From Phycisphaerales bacterium (GTDB lineage Bacteria; Planctomycetota; Phycisphaerae; Phycisphaerales; UBA1924): a stretch of 40,559 nucleotides of DNA. Position 1 is the first letter of the stretch; the number at the start of each line of letters is the position of its first letter. Where the stretch lies: the NCBI GenBank assembly GCA_022843045.1, contig JALHOJ010000037.1:1-40559 (forward strand), written 5' to 3'. Made by a program: the position numbers and the translations under genes. Shown here piece by piece: positions 1-8,884 of the stretch. The notes under the pieces were generated by a model. The model searched no databases. It was given only the letters and a program-made list of their open reading frames with translations, and had not been told where the DNA came from.

Positions 1-1
1 C

Positions 2-289
2 CGGATGGAAGGCGTGATCGTGCAGACCATCCACGCCGACATCGGCGGCGACGAACAACGCATCAGCAGCAAACGCACCCGCTGGAACGACCTCACGTTC
101 AAACACGTGCTGCTGCCGATCTGGGTGAGCGCATATCGCTATCGCGCGAAGGTCTACCAATTCATGGTCAACGCCCGCACCGGCGAAGTGCAGGGCGACT
201 ACCCCATCAGCGCAGTCAAGGTCTTCTTCGCGATCCTGCTGGGATTGATCGTGATTGGCGTGATCGTGGCGATCGCGATGCAGAAGTAG
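2..289 (+). CDS. C-terminal end of a membrane-anchored protein, probably zinc-ribbon type (partial)
   Basis: The reading frame is open from the first bases of the window, so this is the 3' end of a longer gene. The visible ~95 residues contain the stretch LLPIWVSAYRYRAKVYQF followed by VNARTGEVQGDYP, and end in a hydrophobic helix (about residues 70-91, FFAILLGLIVIGVIVAIAM) before QK. From memory, this tail resembles planctomycete and other bacterial proteins annotated as TFIIB-type zinc ribbon or primosomal-protein-N'-like, with a cysteine-rich N-terminus and a C-terminal membrane anchor. The zinc-binding part would lie outside the window, so the assignment is tentative. The gene converges on the urocanate hydratase gene and two hairpins separate them. 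Function unknown. Confidence 0.6.
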   Translation, partial: RMEGVIVQTIHADIGGDEQRISSKRTRWNDLTFKHVLLPIWVSAYRYRAKVYQFMVNARTGEVQGDYPISAVKVFFAILLGLIVIGVIVAIAMQK

Positions 290-291
290 CG

Positions 292-336
292 TGGCATGGC
301 TTTCCATGCCATGAATCCCCCGGCCATCTTGGCCGG
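292..336. terminator. Two tandem hairpins between convergent genes
   Basis: A perfect 8-bp stem (TGGCATGG, loop CTTT, CCATGCCA; 292-311) is followed by a 6-bp stem (CCGGCC, loop ATCTT, GGCCGG; 320-336). They lie in the 56-bp gap between two genes that end toward each other, where a bidirectional terminator would be expected. Neither stem has a clear T-tract, so the terminator role is inferred from position and structure. Confidence 0.5.
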
Positions 337-345
337 AGGCACGTG

Positions 346-2268
346 CTACATCATCGGTACCCGCACCGCCAGCCGCGTCGCACACTCCCGCGCCTCGTCA
401 TACCCCGCATCCACATGCCTGAACACGCCCATCATGGGGTCGTTGCTCAGCACGCGCGAGAGCCGCTTGCTCGCCGCGTCGGTCCCGTCCGCCACGATTA
501 CCTGTCCGCAGTGCTGGCTGAAGCCGATGCCCACGCCCCCGCCATGGTGCAGGCTGACCCAGCTCGCGCCGCTGGCGACGTTGACCATCGCGTTGAGCAA
601 GGGCCAGTCGGACACGGCGTCCGTGCCGTCCTTCATCGCCTCGGTCTCGCGGTTGGGGCTCGCGACGCTGCCACAGTCCAGGTGATCGCGCCCGATGACG
701 ATGGGGGCCGAGACCTTGCCGGTCTTCACGAGTTCGTTGAACAGCAGCCCCGCCTTGTCCCGCTCGCCCAGCCCAAGCCAGCAGATGCGAGCGGGCAGGC
801 CCTGGAACTCAAAGCGCGGCGCACACTTGTCAAAGTCGCCCGCGAGCAGTGCGTCGGGGTTCTTGTGGCAGCCCAGAATCCAGCGGTGCAGGCGATCGCG
901 ATACCCGCCCGTGCCGTCCTTGGGGAACAGCCGCAGTATCTCATAGTCGGTCACGAAAATGTCCCGCGGCTCGCCGCTCAGCGCGACCCACCGGAACGGC
1001 CCGCGGCCCAAGCAAAACTGCGGGCGAATGAACGCCGGGACGAAGCCCGGGAAGTGAAACGCATCCTTGACGCCCATATCAAGGGCCCGCTGGCGGATGT
1101 TGTTGCCGTAGTCAAACGTGACCGCCCCGCGCCGCTCGAGCTCCAGCATCGCACGCACGTGGCGGGCCATGCTCGCCATCGATTGATCCTGATACCCCTT
1201 GGGATCACGCACCCGCTCTAGCTTCGCCTGCTCCTCGCTCATGCCGATGGGCACATACCCAATCAGCGGATCGTGCGCGCTGGTCTGGTCGGTCAGGACA
1301 TCAACCTTGATGTTCCGCTCGATGAGACGCTCGAGCAACTCGATCGCGTTGCAGTGCACACCGATGGAGAGGGCCTTCTTGTCCTTCGCATACGCCATAG
1401 CACGATCGATGGCGCGATCGATGGATGAAAGAGTGGCGGTGTCGAACGCAGAGGAAGACAGAGGGGAAGAGAAAGGCGAGGAAGACGGAGATGATGCAGA
1501 GTGTGATCGCGCTGCGTGCATCGAACCCAACCCACTTTTTTGCTCTGTCTTCCTCTCTTCTCCCCCTCTGTTTTCCTCTGCGTTCGACACCGCCACGACT
1601 TCATCAAGATATCGATCAGCCAACCGCCGATTCAACCGCTCCAAGTCCACATCCGCGATCAGGCACGTCCCGCCCGCCATCGTGATCGCCAGCGGCTGGG
1701 CCCCGCCCATCCCGCCGCATCCCGCCGTGACGCACAGCCGCCCCGAGAGATCGCCGCCGAACCGCTGGCGTCCGCATTCTGCAAACGTCTCGTACGTCCC
1801 CTGCAGGATGCCCTGCGTCCCGATGTAAATCCAGCTCCCCGCCGTCATCTGGCCGAACATCATCAGCCCGGCCTTCTCCAGCTGATCAAACTTCGCCTGC
1901 GTCGCCCACGCCGGAACGAGGTTCGAGTTGGCGATGAGCACCTTGGGCGCGTCCTCGTGCGTCTTGATGATCCCCACGGGCTTGCCGCTTTGCACGAGCA
2001 GCGTCTCGTCGGCCTTCATCTCCCGCAGCGACCGCACGATCGCGTCAAAACACGCCCAATCACGCGCCGCCTTGCCACGCCCGCCGTACACGACCAGATC
2101 CTCGGGTCGCTCCGCAACTTGAGGGTCCAGGTTGTTGTGCAGCATTCGCAGCGCGGCCTCAATGGGCCAGCTCGCGCACGTCATCTGCGATCCGCGCGGA
2201 GCGCGAACAACGCGGGGCTTGGAGGGAACCGCATTCGCGCCAGGAGCTGCTGAAGCAATGAGAGTCAT
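346..2268 (-). CDS. hutU: Urocanate hydratase (urocanase) with an internal in-frame insert
   Basis: Urocanase converts urocanate to 4-imidazolone-5-propanoate, the second step of histidine breakdown, using tightly bound NAD+ as an electrophile in the cytoplasm. The family landmarks are plain: an N-terminal [33 protein letters not shown], the glycine-rich NAD site [20 protein letters not shown] at about residues 176-195, TDQTSAHDP, and the active-site cysteine in [10 protein letters not shown] at about residue 419. Length is about 640 residues against a usual 550-560. Most of the excess is a low-complexity stretch at about residues 225-279 between RYLDEV and [11 protein letters not shown], encoded by a long DNA hairpin (listed separately). 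I chose the ATG at 2268 because sequence similar to the family starts just after it. The frame stays open to 2595, but that part reads as the shadow of the gene on the other strand. No other hut gene is nearby. Confidence 0.93.
   Translation of the reverse strand: MTLIASAAPGANAVPSKPRVVRAPRGSQMTCASWPIEAALRMLHNNLDPQVAERPEDLVVYGGRGKAARDWACFDAIVRSLREMKADETLLVQSGKPVGIIKTHEDAPKVLIANSNLVPAWATQAKFDQLEKAGLMMFGQMTAGSWIYIGTQGILQGTYETFAECGRQRFGGDLSGRLCVTAGCGGMGGAQPLAITMAGGTCLIADVDLERLNRRLADRYLDEVVAVSNAEENRGGEERKTEQKSGLGSMHAARSHSASSPSSSPFSSPLSSSAFDTATLSSIDRAIDRAMAYAKDKKALSIGVHCNAIELLERLIERNIKVDVLTDQTSAHDPLIGYVPIGMSEEQAKLERVRDPKGYQDQSMASMARHVRAMLELERRGAVTFDYGNNIRQRALDMGVKDAFHFPGFVPAFIRPQFCLGRGPFRWVALSGEPRDIFVTDYEILRLFPKDGTGGYRDRLHRWILGCHKNPDALLAGDFDKCAPRFEFQGLPARICWLGLGERDKAGLLFNELVKTGKVSAPIVIGRDHLDCGSVASPNRETEAMKDGTDAVSDWPLLNAMVNVASGASWVSLHHGGGVGIGFSQHCGQVIVADGTDAASKRLSRVLSNDPMMGVFRHVDAGYDEARECATRLAVRVPMM
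1433..1596. repeat. 164-bp palindromic element inserted in frame in hutU
   Basis: The ends are a perfect 23-bp inverted repeat (1433-1455 and 1574-1596; outer bases GTGGCGGTGTCGAACGCAGA). Pairing continues imperfectly inward, so nearly the whole element can fold into one long hairpin. One arm is purine-rich (AGACAGAGGGGAAGAG) and the other pyrimidine-rich (TCTTCTCCCCCTCTGT). There is no stop codon in the hutU frame; it encodes a Ser/Glu/Arg-rich linker. The style matches the intergenic repeat elements elsewhere in the window. Confidence 0.85.
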
Positions 2269-2409
2269 GCAAGATTGTTGGTTGCGACCACCGCTGGCGA
2301 CGGCTCGCTCGGTTGAACAAGGCCTGCAATCCCCAACATTCTGCAAAACCTTCACGGCGATTCGGGCGCCCCCGCTTGAGATCACGCTGCACCCGCCCGA
2401 TGATTGTGC

Positions 2410-2757
2410 GTGGACCGCCCCGACGAGCATCCCGATCAGCTGCCGCACTCGCCGCGAACTTCGCTTCGCAGCCAGCGGATCCACGCTCAGGTCGACGCCG
2501 AGTCGGAAGCCGCGCACGGCTGGTCCTTTGAACTGACGCTGCGCAACGGCGATCGGGAGTCCTCGCACACTGTGACGATGTCGTACCGCGATCACGACTA
2601 CTGGTGCTCCGGATCGGTCGCTCCCTCACGCGTCGTTGCAGCAGTGGTCGAGTACGTCGCCCAGCACTGGCAAGGCACGCTGCCCGCAAAGTTCGACGCG
2701 AGCACGGCGCGACGCTGGACGCCTCACGTGGATCGGGAGTTGCAAGAGCGGCTTTGA
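2410..2757 (+). CDS. Conserved small protein of unknown function
   Basis: About 115 residues, divergent from hutU. The C-terminal two-thirds looks like a real protein: [20 protein letters not shown], then [31 protein letters not shown] and a final RELQERL. I recall similar small proteins (a beta-rich [12 protein letters not shown]-like motif followed by SVAPSRVV and a helix) as hypotheticals in planctomycetes, but I cannot name a family. The N-terminus is weak: there is no Shine-Dalgarno site, and possible starts are TTG at 2404 or GTG at 2410. I prefer the GTG. The first ~30 residues (Pro/Arg/His-rich) may not belong to the conserved part. Function unknown. Confidence 0.6.
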   Translation: MDRPDEHPDQLPHSPRTSLRSQRIHAQVDAESEAAHGWSFELTLRNGDRESSHTVTMSYRDHDYWCSGSVAPSRVVAAVVEYVAQHWQGTLPAKFDASTARRWTPHVDRELQERL

Positions 2758-2855
2758 CTGGTCGCAGATAGCCCTTCTTGACCATAAAGCACGAAACGGC
2801 GAACCGGTGAAATGCAGGCGCCCAACGCTCACCGTCTCACACCTCACCATCCCAC

Positions 2856-2861
2856 TACCCT
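2856..2861 (+). promoter_or_regulatory. Possible -10 box (TACCCT) just upstream of the ABC ATPase
   Basis: A TANNNT hexamer ends 12 nt before the TTG start at 2874 and no Shine-Dalgarno site follows it. It would give a very short or absent leader. It is weaker than the similar boxes listed elsewhere because the spacing is longer. Confidence 0.25.
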
Positions 2862-2873
2862 TTCCGCCTGCCC

Positions 2874-3953
2874 TTGCTCTCCGTCCACAACCTCCGCGTC
2901 TCCTTCCCCGGCGCATCGCCCGTCTCGCCTCGCCTCCGCGCGGTTGACGGCATCTGCATGTCGATCTTTCCGGGACAGACGCTCGCCGTCGTGGGCGAGT
3001 CCGGCTGCGGCAAGAGCGTCACGGCGCTGGCAACGCTGGGACTGCTGAGCAAGAACGCCCGCATCGACGAAGGCAGCATCCGCTTCGCTCATGACAGCCC
3101 GACACCGCCCGTCGATCTTCTCACTCTCGACGAGCGCTCGCTCCGGAAAGTCCGCGGCGGGGACATCGCGATGATCTTTCAGGAGCCGATGACCAGCCTC
3201 AACCCCGTCTACACCGTCGGCGAGCAAGTCATCGAAGCTCTGCAACTGCACGCGCCAACGAAGACCTCCCGCGCCGACCTGCGCCAACGCGCTCTCGACG
3301 CGATGCACGCCGTGGGCATCCAAGACCCCGCCAAACGCATCGATCAGTTCCCGCACCAGTTCTCGGGAGGCATGCGCCAGCGGATCATGATCGCGATGGC
3401 GCTGGCGTGCAAGCCGAAGTTGCTGCTGGCTGACGAGCCGACGACAGCACTCGATGTAACCGTGCAGGCCCAAGTCCTCGACCTGCTCAGCAATCTCAAA
3501 CGCACGACCGGCCTGGGCATCATGCTCATCACGCACGACCTGGGCGTCGTTGCGCAGCACGCCGATGTCGTGTGCGTGATGTACGCCGGTCGCGTGGTGG
3601 AGTACGCACGAGCGAAGGACCTCTTCGCCAACCCCCTGCATCCGTACACCCGAGCCCTGCTGGCGTGCGCGCCGCGACTGGGCGAACGGAAGGATCGCCT
3701 TGCGACGGTGCGGGAACTCGTCGATGATCCCGCCCTGATCACGCACGTGCAACGTGCCGCGGCAAGCTCTTCGCTGGGCCCAGTCGCCGCCGCAGCCATG
3801 GAACTCAAGCCATGGTGGCTCTGGCATGAGACGCCGCCGCACGCCGCGCCCGATCCGCACTCGCTGCGTGAGGTGCTGCCCGAGCACTGGCTGGGGCTCT
3901 GGGCCACGCCCGCCGCAACCGCGCTCCCCGCCACCCAGCCGCAAGTCAGTTGA
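2874..3953 (+). CDS. Peptide/nickel-type ABC transporter ATP-binding protein (OppD/DppD family)
   Basis: ATPase subunit that would energise uptake of oligopeptides or a related substrate at the inner membrane. All nucleotide-binding motifs are intact: Walker A GESGCGKS (about residues 41-48), Q-loop [10 protein letters not shown], signature [10 protein letters not shown] (about 162-171), Walker B LLLADEP (about 183-189), and the switch histidine in LITHDLG. The C-terminus keeps the family hallmark [19 protein letters not shown], then changes to an unusual tail containing WWLWHE and EHWLGLWA instead of the usual oligopeptide C-terminal domain. The start is a TTG read as [11 protein letters not shown], which fits the family N-terminus; there is no upstream Shine-Dalgarno site. 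No permease, binding protein or second ATPase adjoins it, so its transporter partners are elsewhere or were lost. Confidence 0.88.
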   Translation: MLSVHNLRVSFPGASPVSPRLRAVDGICMSIFPGQTLAVVGESGCGKSVTALATLGLLSKNARIDEGSIRFAHDSPTPPVDLLTLDERSLRKVRGGDIAMIFQEPMTSLNPVYTVGEQVIEALQLHAPTKTSRADLRQRALDAMHAVGIQDPAKRIDQFPHQFSGGMRQRIMIAMALACKPKLLLADEPTTALDVTVQAQVLDLLSNLKRTTGLGIMLITHDLGVVAQHADVVCVMYAGRVVEYARAKDLFANPLHPYTRALLACAPRLGERKDRLATVRELVDDPALITHVQRAAASSSLGPVAAAAMELKPWWLWHETPPHAAPDPHSLREVLPEHWLGLWATPAATALPATQPQVS

Positions 3954-4032
3954 TCGAACCTCCCCACTGTCGCTCTCTCGTTCCATCATTCAGCCGCGGC
4001 TTGGTCTTTCGTACCCCGCCTCCTCCCGCCGA

Positions 4033-4038
4033 TACTCT
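4033..4038 (+). promoter_or_regulatory. -10 box (TACTCT) for a probably leaderless transcript
   Basis: TACTCT ends 5 nt before the ATG at 4044, with only CCCCC between and no Shine-Dalgarno site. Initiation 6-8 nt downstream of the box would fall on or beside the start codon. I see no convincing -35 at 16-18 nt. Confidence 0.45.
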
Positions 4039-4043
4039 CCCCC

Positions 4044-5171
4044 ATGCGCGTCCTGATCCTCGCCGACACCCTGTTTGCCTCGCGCGAGAAGCCGCTGCTT
4101 TCGCTGCTGGAGATGGGCCTGGCCGACGAGGGCGTGCAGGTCTTTCAGGCCGTGCCCGAGAGCGTCGCGCCGACGATGGACGCGGAGGTCTTCGCGAGCC
4201 GCGTGACGTACAGCCCGCGGGTGCCTCGCCTGTTTCGCACCCTGGGCGTGCGCCGCCTCGTTGACGCGCTGCGCAAGGTCGAACGTTTGGACGAGCCCGA
4301 AGACATCGACATCGTGCACGCACTGGGCGGCGCAGCGTGGGACCTCGGCCTTGCCCTCTCGCGCGAGCTCGACGCAGGACTTGCCCTGGACGTGTGGCGC
4401 ACCGGCCTCATCGCCCGCGCCGCCACCATCAAAACCATCGAAGAGGATCGCATCGCCCTGCTCGCCGCCGACGCACGCTCCGCCGACGCCATCCGCGCCG
4501 CGCTCACGACGCCCGAGGCGCGTCGAGCGTCGCCCATCGGCCGCAAACGCGTGGTCGAGGCGCCGTGGGGCGTGCTCGCGGGCGACGTGCGCCCGGTGCT
4601 GGTGCCGGGGCGAGCGCTGTCGATGATCATCGTCGGCTCCGGGCGTGCGGCGGATCACTATGCCGCGTTGCTGACAGGCATCGCGCCGCTGCTTGCGAAT
4701 CATCCGGATGCTCAGATTTTCTGCGACGCGCACGCCGCCAGACGTGCCAACCTCTGGCCAGTCGCCAGGCGACTGAAGCTGCTCGGCAATCTCTCGCTCA
4801 TCGAAGACCTGGAGAGCAGGCGCGATCTGTTGCTGGCGGGCGACTTGCTGATGTATCCCGAAGCCGCGGGCGAGCAGCGCAGCGTGCTGCTGGACGCCAT
4901 GGCAAGCGGCGTGCTCGTGATCGCGGCCAAGGACGCCAGCGTGCCGATCCTGATCGACAGCACGACCGCGCGATTGGTCGAGCCAAAGCTGGCGCAGGAG
5001 TGGCAAGCAGCGCTGCGCGGGCTGCTAGGCGATCCCGACGGTTCGCGCCAGCTCGCCGCGTCGGCCCGCGCGCACATCGAACAGCACCGCAAGGCCAGTG
5101 ACTACATCCGCTGCGTGCTCAGCGCGTATGACCAGATGATGGCGGACCGCACCGTGCCACCGACCAGCTGA
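4044..5171 (+). CDS. GT-B-like glycosyltransferase family protein
   Basis: A 375-residue protein that starts with the Rossmann-type strand MRVLILADTLF, as many GT-B glycosyltransferases do. A second domain starts near residue 195 with ALSMIIVGSGRAADHYAALL. The late region has the family's typical donor-site layout: LLAGDLLMYPEAAGEQRSVL, then DAMASGVLVIAA and VEPKLAQEWQAALRGLLGDP, matching the E...LEAMA.G.PVIA..... pattern of GT4-type enzymes, but with weak conservation. It probably transfers a sugar in envelope or exopolysaccharide synthesis, but donor and acceptor cannot be read from the sequence. It could also be a non-catalytic GT-like protein. No other glycan genes lie beside it. It follows the ABC ATPase by 90 nt but has its own -10 box. 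Confidence 0.72.
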   Translation: MRVLILADTLFASREKPLLSLLEMGLADEGVQVFQAVPESVAPTMDAEVFASRVTYSPRVPRLFRTLGVRRLVDALRKVERLDEPEDIDIVHALGGAAWDLGLALSRELDAGLALDVWRTGLIARAATIKTIEEDRIALLAADARSADAIRAALTTPEARRASPIGRKRVVEAPWGVLAGDVRPVLVPGRALSMIIVGSGRAADHYAALLTGIAPLLANHPDAQIFCDAHAARRANLWPVARRLKLLGNLSLIEDLESRRDLLLAGDLLMYPEAAGEQRSVLLDAMASGVLVIAAKDASVPILIDSTTARLVEPKLAQEWQAALRGLLGDPDGSRQLAASARAHIEQHRKASDYIRCVLSAYDQMMADRTVPPTS

Positions 5172-5352
5172 CTGCAGGTCGATTCGTGCCGAGCACGACC
5201 GCCCTTGGCTTTGGTCGACCAATCGTCGGTCGGTACCACGCACGTCGAATAACCGGGCGATCCAGTCGCTTCCGCCCGAAAACTCGATTCGTGCACGCGC
5301 TTTCATGCTCGATTTCACGACATTCCCTCAACCAAACGCCGATTCGCGAAAC

Positions 5353-5380
5353 TTGCGAGGCCAAGGCAGCGCACAATACT
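5353..5380 (+). promoter_or_regulatory. Candidate sigma-70-like promoter upstream of a secreted-protein gene
   Basis: TTGCGA (5353-5358), a 16-nt spacer and AATACT (5375-5380) would start transcription near 5387, giving a leader of about 65 nt. The -10 is imperfect. The rest of the 281-nt gap after the glycosyltransferase shows no other gene or strong structure. Confidence 0.35.
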
Positions 5381-5452
5381 GCTGAATGCTGGCTCGGGCT
5401 GCGGGGCGTTGCGTGGACTCGCCCCGTGGTCTTTGCCGCGGAGACTCGTGCC

Positions 5453-6190
5453 ATGTCCATCGTCCTCGCCGGTTCCATTCTCGCCCTCACCAGCGCGCAC
5501 GCGCTCACGGGCCACCACACCTCTCACCTCGACAGTGGCTACGCCAGCCGCCCGGGCCAGGTCCGCGTGCTGGGCACGTACTCGACCAACCACGCCGAGT
5601 TTCACGCCCAGGAGAACGGCAAGCTCTGGAACAGCCGCGCTCTCATCGGCCCCGACCCCACGCCCCGCACGATCAACCACGAGACCCCCGGTCCGCTGGC
5701 ATACGGCGTGCCCGAGGATGATCGCACCGTGATTCTCGTTCGCGTCGGCATGACCAGCTTCGGCATCTCGCCCTGGCAGCGGATCGAAGGTCGGGCCCTG
5801 CGTCGCCTCGAAGACGCTCGCCTCAAGTGGCTCAACGACAACGGCTACGGCAGCGGCGTCCGCACGTTCGTGAACGACGCGTACGCCCCGCGCCACGAAC
5901 ACGCCGCCGCGGACCTCCACCAGTTGCCCGTCGCTGACTCACGCCTCGTCGAAGCCGCGCCGGTCAATACCCGCGACATCCAGCCCCGCGCGACGATCCG
6001 AATCCCGGCGGACATGCCCCGCTTCCGCAAGCGCATGGAAGTCCGTCGGACGGTCTCACAGCCCGCGGTCGTGGTCGCAAGCGATAACCGCACTGGCGGC
6101 GTGCAGGTGAACTCGATTACCGGCCGCGGGAATTCGGGCACGCCGACGCTGGTGGTGCCAAAGGCCGTCGCGGTCGCCAGCGCACAGTGA
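5453..6190 (+). CDS. Secreted protein of unknown function
   Basis: About 245 residues. Residues 1-16 (MSIVLAGSILALTSAHA) form a plausible short Sec signal peptide, which is why I chose the ATG at 5453 rather than the longer open frame upstream, whose sequence looks non-coding. The mature part has a folded-looking centre with DRTVILVRVGMTSFGISPW and ALRRLEDARLKWLNDNGYG, then VRTFVNDAYAP. The C-terminal third is Arg/Val-rich and probably disordered. I do not recognise a family. It is monocistronic, facing the end of the beta-barrel gene on the other strand. Confidence 0.7.
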   Translation: MSIVLAGSILALTSAHALTGHHTSHLDSGYASRPGQVRVLGTYSTNHAEFHAQENGKLWNSRALIGPDPTPRTINHETPGPLAYGVPEDDRTVILVRVGMTSFGISPWQRIEGRALRRLEDARLKWLNDNGYGSGVRTFVNDAYAPRHEHAAADLHQLPVADSRLVEAAPVNTRDIQPRATIRIPADMPRFRKRMEVRRTVSQPAVVVASDNRTGGVQVNSITGRGNSGTPTLVVPKAVAVASAQ

Positions 6191-6241
6191 TCACGCAAGC
6201 CGCTCGCACGTGCAATTCCCCTCCACAGGGGCAGACTCCTG

Positions 6242-7132
6242 TCACGAGCGCGGCAACAGCAGCGTGATCACAAACCGCACGCCCCACTCTGCCCCGCCCT
6301 CGGGCGAATCCAGGAAGTATCGCCCGCCAAGAGTGAACTGCACCGGCTTCCCGCCGATCGTGAAGATCTGCGACACCGTCAGCGCGGCGGGCAAGTTCCA
6401 CTCGCTGGTGTTCCAGTCATACGTGGACTCAACGTTCGCGCCCACCGTGGTCGCGGAAGGCCATGTGAACGACAGGAACGGCTGGATGAACGTCGCGTTG
6501 ACTTGTTCGTGATCGTCGCTGTTGGTGACGGACCAGACATGGTTGGCAAGCGCGCCGTAGGTCCAACCCGAGTCCTGACGCAGCGCGACCGCCGTGGGAC
6601 CCAGTCCGAAGGACTCACTGCGCAGCGAGGGCTCCGTGCCCGTGGGCCACAGCACGACGGGCCCTGCGCCGATGATCCAGCCGTCAATCGGCTCCTTTGG
6701 CGAGAAGAAGAAGGACTGCAGAATGTCGCCCATGCCAGTTTCGTCAGAAAGAGTGGGCGACGGCGCTTCTTGATGAATGATCGGCACGATCGTGCGGACG
6801 ATCATGTTCCAATCTTCCGACACCGTGATGGGAATCACTGGCTGGATGTTGAGCGTCGCTCGCCCCGCGTCATTGGGGCCATAGCCCTCTTCGTAGTTGA
6901 ACTGGAACGGAATGCTGATCAGGTCCGCGACGGGATTGCTCAGTTTCTTGGCCAGACTCGCGGCGTCAGCGTCCGCCGGCGCGGATTCGAGCGCTTTGGC
7001 GTCGATCTTCGTCTGCTCCGCTCCGCCGGGCTCCGCAGGCGGCTGGTTGTACGAAAGCCTCGCCTCGCTCGCAAGCGCAATTGGCGAGCACGCGGCGAGC
7101 GCAACGACGCTGAGCAGTTGATTGGTTGACAT
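6242..7132 (-). CDS. Outer-membrane beta-barrel, 'neuromedin U'/transporter-like family
   Basis: A 296-residue exported protein. It begins with a signal peptide (MSTNQLLSVVALAACSPIALA). The mature part matches a family often mislabelled neuromedin U: NPVADLISIPFQFNYEEGYG, LNIQPVIPITVSEDWN, GDILQSFFFSPKEP, WIIGAGPVVLWPTGTEP, and a final strand WGVRFVITLLLPRS. Alternating hydrophobic strands and a C-terminal aromatic/hydrophobic strand fit a barrel in the outer membrane. From memory, this family commonly neighbours DUF1254 proteins, and that is the case here: it lies 47 nt downstream of the DUF1254 gene on the same strand, probably as one operon. The ATG at 7132 has an AAGGAAG site about 9 nt upstream. 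Substrate and role unknown. Confidence 0.82.
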   Translation of the reverse strand: MSTNQLLSVVALAACSPIALASEARLSYNQPPAEPGGAEQTKIDAKALESAPADADAASLAKKLSNPVADLISIPFQFNYEEGYGPNDAGRATLNIQPVIPITVSEDWNMIVRTIVPIIHQEAPSPTLSDETGMGDILQSFFFSPKEPIDGWIIGAGPVVLWPTGTEPSLRSESFGLGPTAVALRQDSGWTYGALANHVWSVTNSDDHEQVNATFIQPFLSFTWPSATTVGANVESTYDWNTSEWNLPAALTVSQIFTIGGKPVQFTLGGRYFLDSPEGGAEWGVRFVITLLLPRS

Positions 7133-7179
7133 GGGGTGTTTCTTCCTTGTCCCGCCATCTGGCATGGCGATGATCCAAC

Positions 7180-8676
7180 CTAGTTGACCTTGCGCACCGC
7201 GGGCGGGTTCCAGCGTCCGTCCAGCGCCTCGGGCTTGGGAGCGTACACACGCATCGTGACGCCCAGCACACCCGAACTCGGCGAGGGCAACCAATTGGAC
7301 TCCTTGTCAGCGCCGGGGCTCTGGTGCTGGATGTAGATCTCCAGCGAGCCATCCGCGCCGAACTTGAGTTGGTCCCGATCACCAATCGCGAAGCGGTTGA
7401 GCGAATTGGCGACTTGGAACCCTTCCTGGTCATACATCGTCACCGACCAGAACGCGCCGGCGGGCGGCAGTTCGGCCTTCGAGAACCGCAGCACGTACTT
7501 GCTCTCGCCGCGAAGCTGGTTGCCGTCCGCGTCACCGACGCACAAGGGATAGATCGCATCCTCTGGCTGATTCGCGCCCAGGCCGACCATCGCGACGATG
7601 GCCCGCTTGAGGTACGCGTTGCCGTACACGCCCATCGTGTCGGTGTTCATCTGCCAGCCGTTGCTGACGCGGGCGAGCGTGGCCGCCTTGCCCTTCATCC
7701 ACGCAAGCCCATCGACCGCCGCACGCTCGAGCCCGGCTCTCACCTGAGGCGGGGCCTGCTCAAAGCTGAACGGCACGCCCGGGCGGATGCCGATGCGTGA
7801 CAGCCGCGCGATCGTCGACCAGTCCGTCTTCTGCGGCGGGTTCACGCCCATCAGTTCCGCGCCGTACGAAAAGTACCGCGACGCGGGCATCGTGTTGACC
7901 TGCACACTCGGCGGCGTCTTCATGTCCACCGACGGATCAGCAACGAACGCCGGCGCGGGGTTCTCACGCCCCCACTTCGACAGTGGCGTGATCGCATATC
8001 CATCCTGCACCGCATGCACCGTCGCGTAGTCGCTGGGGCCGTTGGTCTGCGTCCGCCCGATCACCCAGAGGTGCGGCGTGGTCGCATCGATGCGATCCAC
8101 TCCCGCGGGAAGCGATCCGCTCCAGCCCGGAGGCACAATCGCCCATGCTCCGGCGTCCGTGCCGCTGGTGCGAGCGCCGGGCGAAGCGATGACATTCGAC
8201 CACATGTCCAGCATGGGCAGCAGGTAGTATCGCCCGCCCGTGTCCTTGGCGGAGATGATCATCGGCTCACGCGTGAGGTCGAGCCATGCAGACGAGTACA
8301 GCGTGTCGAAGTTCGGGCGCACGACTTCACGGAAGTTCGCATCCGGGAACGCACGCATGTGATGGAACTGGTTGGCCTGCCCCAGACCTGGCTTGACGCC
8401 CACAGGCAGATTCGTCACGACGCGACGCGACACGTCCATCGAGATCAGCGGGTAGAAGTAGACATAAGCCTCCAGACCGATCTCATAGGCCTCCTGCTCG
8501 GAAATCGCAGGCAACGCTGCGCTGGACGACACGGCTGCGGGCTCCGAACGCTGATGTGATGACGCACAACCGTTGACTACAACCAACGCAGCGATTGAAA
8601 TCGCCGCGGCGGCCTGACGAGCGAACATGCGCGGGACGGCTGCAGGAACAAGGGTGCGGGAGAAGGATGGTGCCAT
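7180..8676 (-). CDS. DUF1254 / DUF1214 domain lipoprotein
   Basis: About 498 residues. The N-terminus carries a hydrophobic segment ending in a lipobox-like VVVNGC (Cys near residue 37), so a lipoprotein exported to the envelope is likely. DUF1254 follows (YEIGLEAYVYFYPLISMDVS, QFHHMRAFPD, FDTLYSSAWLDL). The C-terminal half is DUF1214 (GNAYLKRAIVAMVGLGAN, then SKYVLRFSKAELPPAGAFWS, VTMYDQEGFQVAN, and finally LGVTMRVYAPKPEALDG). The biochemical role of these paired domains is not established. Two starts are possible: ATG 8676 (used here) and ATG 8628, which would give a cleaner lipoprotein signal. I chose 8676 because a well-spaced promoter places the transcription start on that codon. Confidence 0.85.
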   Translation of the reverse strand: MAPSFSRTLVPAAVPRMFARQAAAAISIAALVVVNGCASSHQRSEPAAVSSSAALPAISEQEAYEIGLEAYVYFYPLISMDVSRRVVTNLPVGVKPGLGQANQFHHMRAFPDANFREVVRPNFDTLYSSAWLDLTREPMIISAKDTGGRYYLLPMLDMWSNVIASPGARTSGTDAGAWAIVPPGWSGSLPAGVDRIDATTPHLWVIGRTQTNGPSDYATVHAVQDGYAITPLSKWGRENPAPAFVADPSVDMKTPPSVQVNTMPASRYFSYGAELMGVNPPQKTDWSTIARLSRIGIRPGVPFSFEQAPPQVRAGLERAAVDGLAWMKGKAATLARVSNGWQMNTDTMGVYGNAYLKRAIVAMVGLGANQPEDAIYPLCVGDADGNQLRGESKYVLRFSKAELPPAGAFWSVTMYDQEGFQVANSLNRFAIGDRDQLKFGADGSLEIYIQHQSPGADKESNWLPSPSSGVLGVTMRVYAPKPEALDGRWNPPAVRKVN

Positions 8677-8684
8677 GGTGACGC

Positions 8685-8713
8685 ATCCTACCGAGAGGTG
8701 ACACGCTTTGCAA
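8685..8713 (-). promoter_or_regulatory. Sigma-70-like promoter, probably leaderless, for the DUF1254 gene
   Basis: Reading the minus strand: TTGCAA (8713-8708), a 17-nt spacer, TAGGAT (8690-8685), then 8 nt to the ATG at 8676. Predicted initiation falls on or next to the start codon. The AGGA inside TAGGAT could also be read as a Shine-Dalgarno site, but the good -35 at ideal spacing favours a promoter. Confidence 0.6.
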
Positions 8714-8884
8714 GAATGACAACGATGAATACCGGCAGGAGCGACCAGACCCTTTGCAGCCAGAGACCTTCCCTGCGGCAACAGTGTGCTTGGGTTGCGC
8801 CACATATTCGTTGCCACAACGATTCGATACTGTGAACGCCTTGCCCGGAACCAGTGGATTCCATCCACGTGTTTGCCGCACGAT

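Noticed and set aside
1433-1596. Frameshift or pseudogene in hutU
   Set aside because: The frame is intact through the insert and all conserved blocks on both sides, including the active-site Cys, are in one frame.
2269-2595. N-terminal extension of urocanate hydratase up to 2595 on the minus strand
   Set aside because: Urocanase-like sequence begins at the ATG 2268; the extension is antisense to a plausible small plus-strand gene and lacks family similarity.
5186-5452. Longer start of the secreted protein at 5453
   Set aside because: Upstream sequence lacks coding character and would place the signal peptide internally; a candidate promoter lies inside it.
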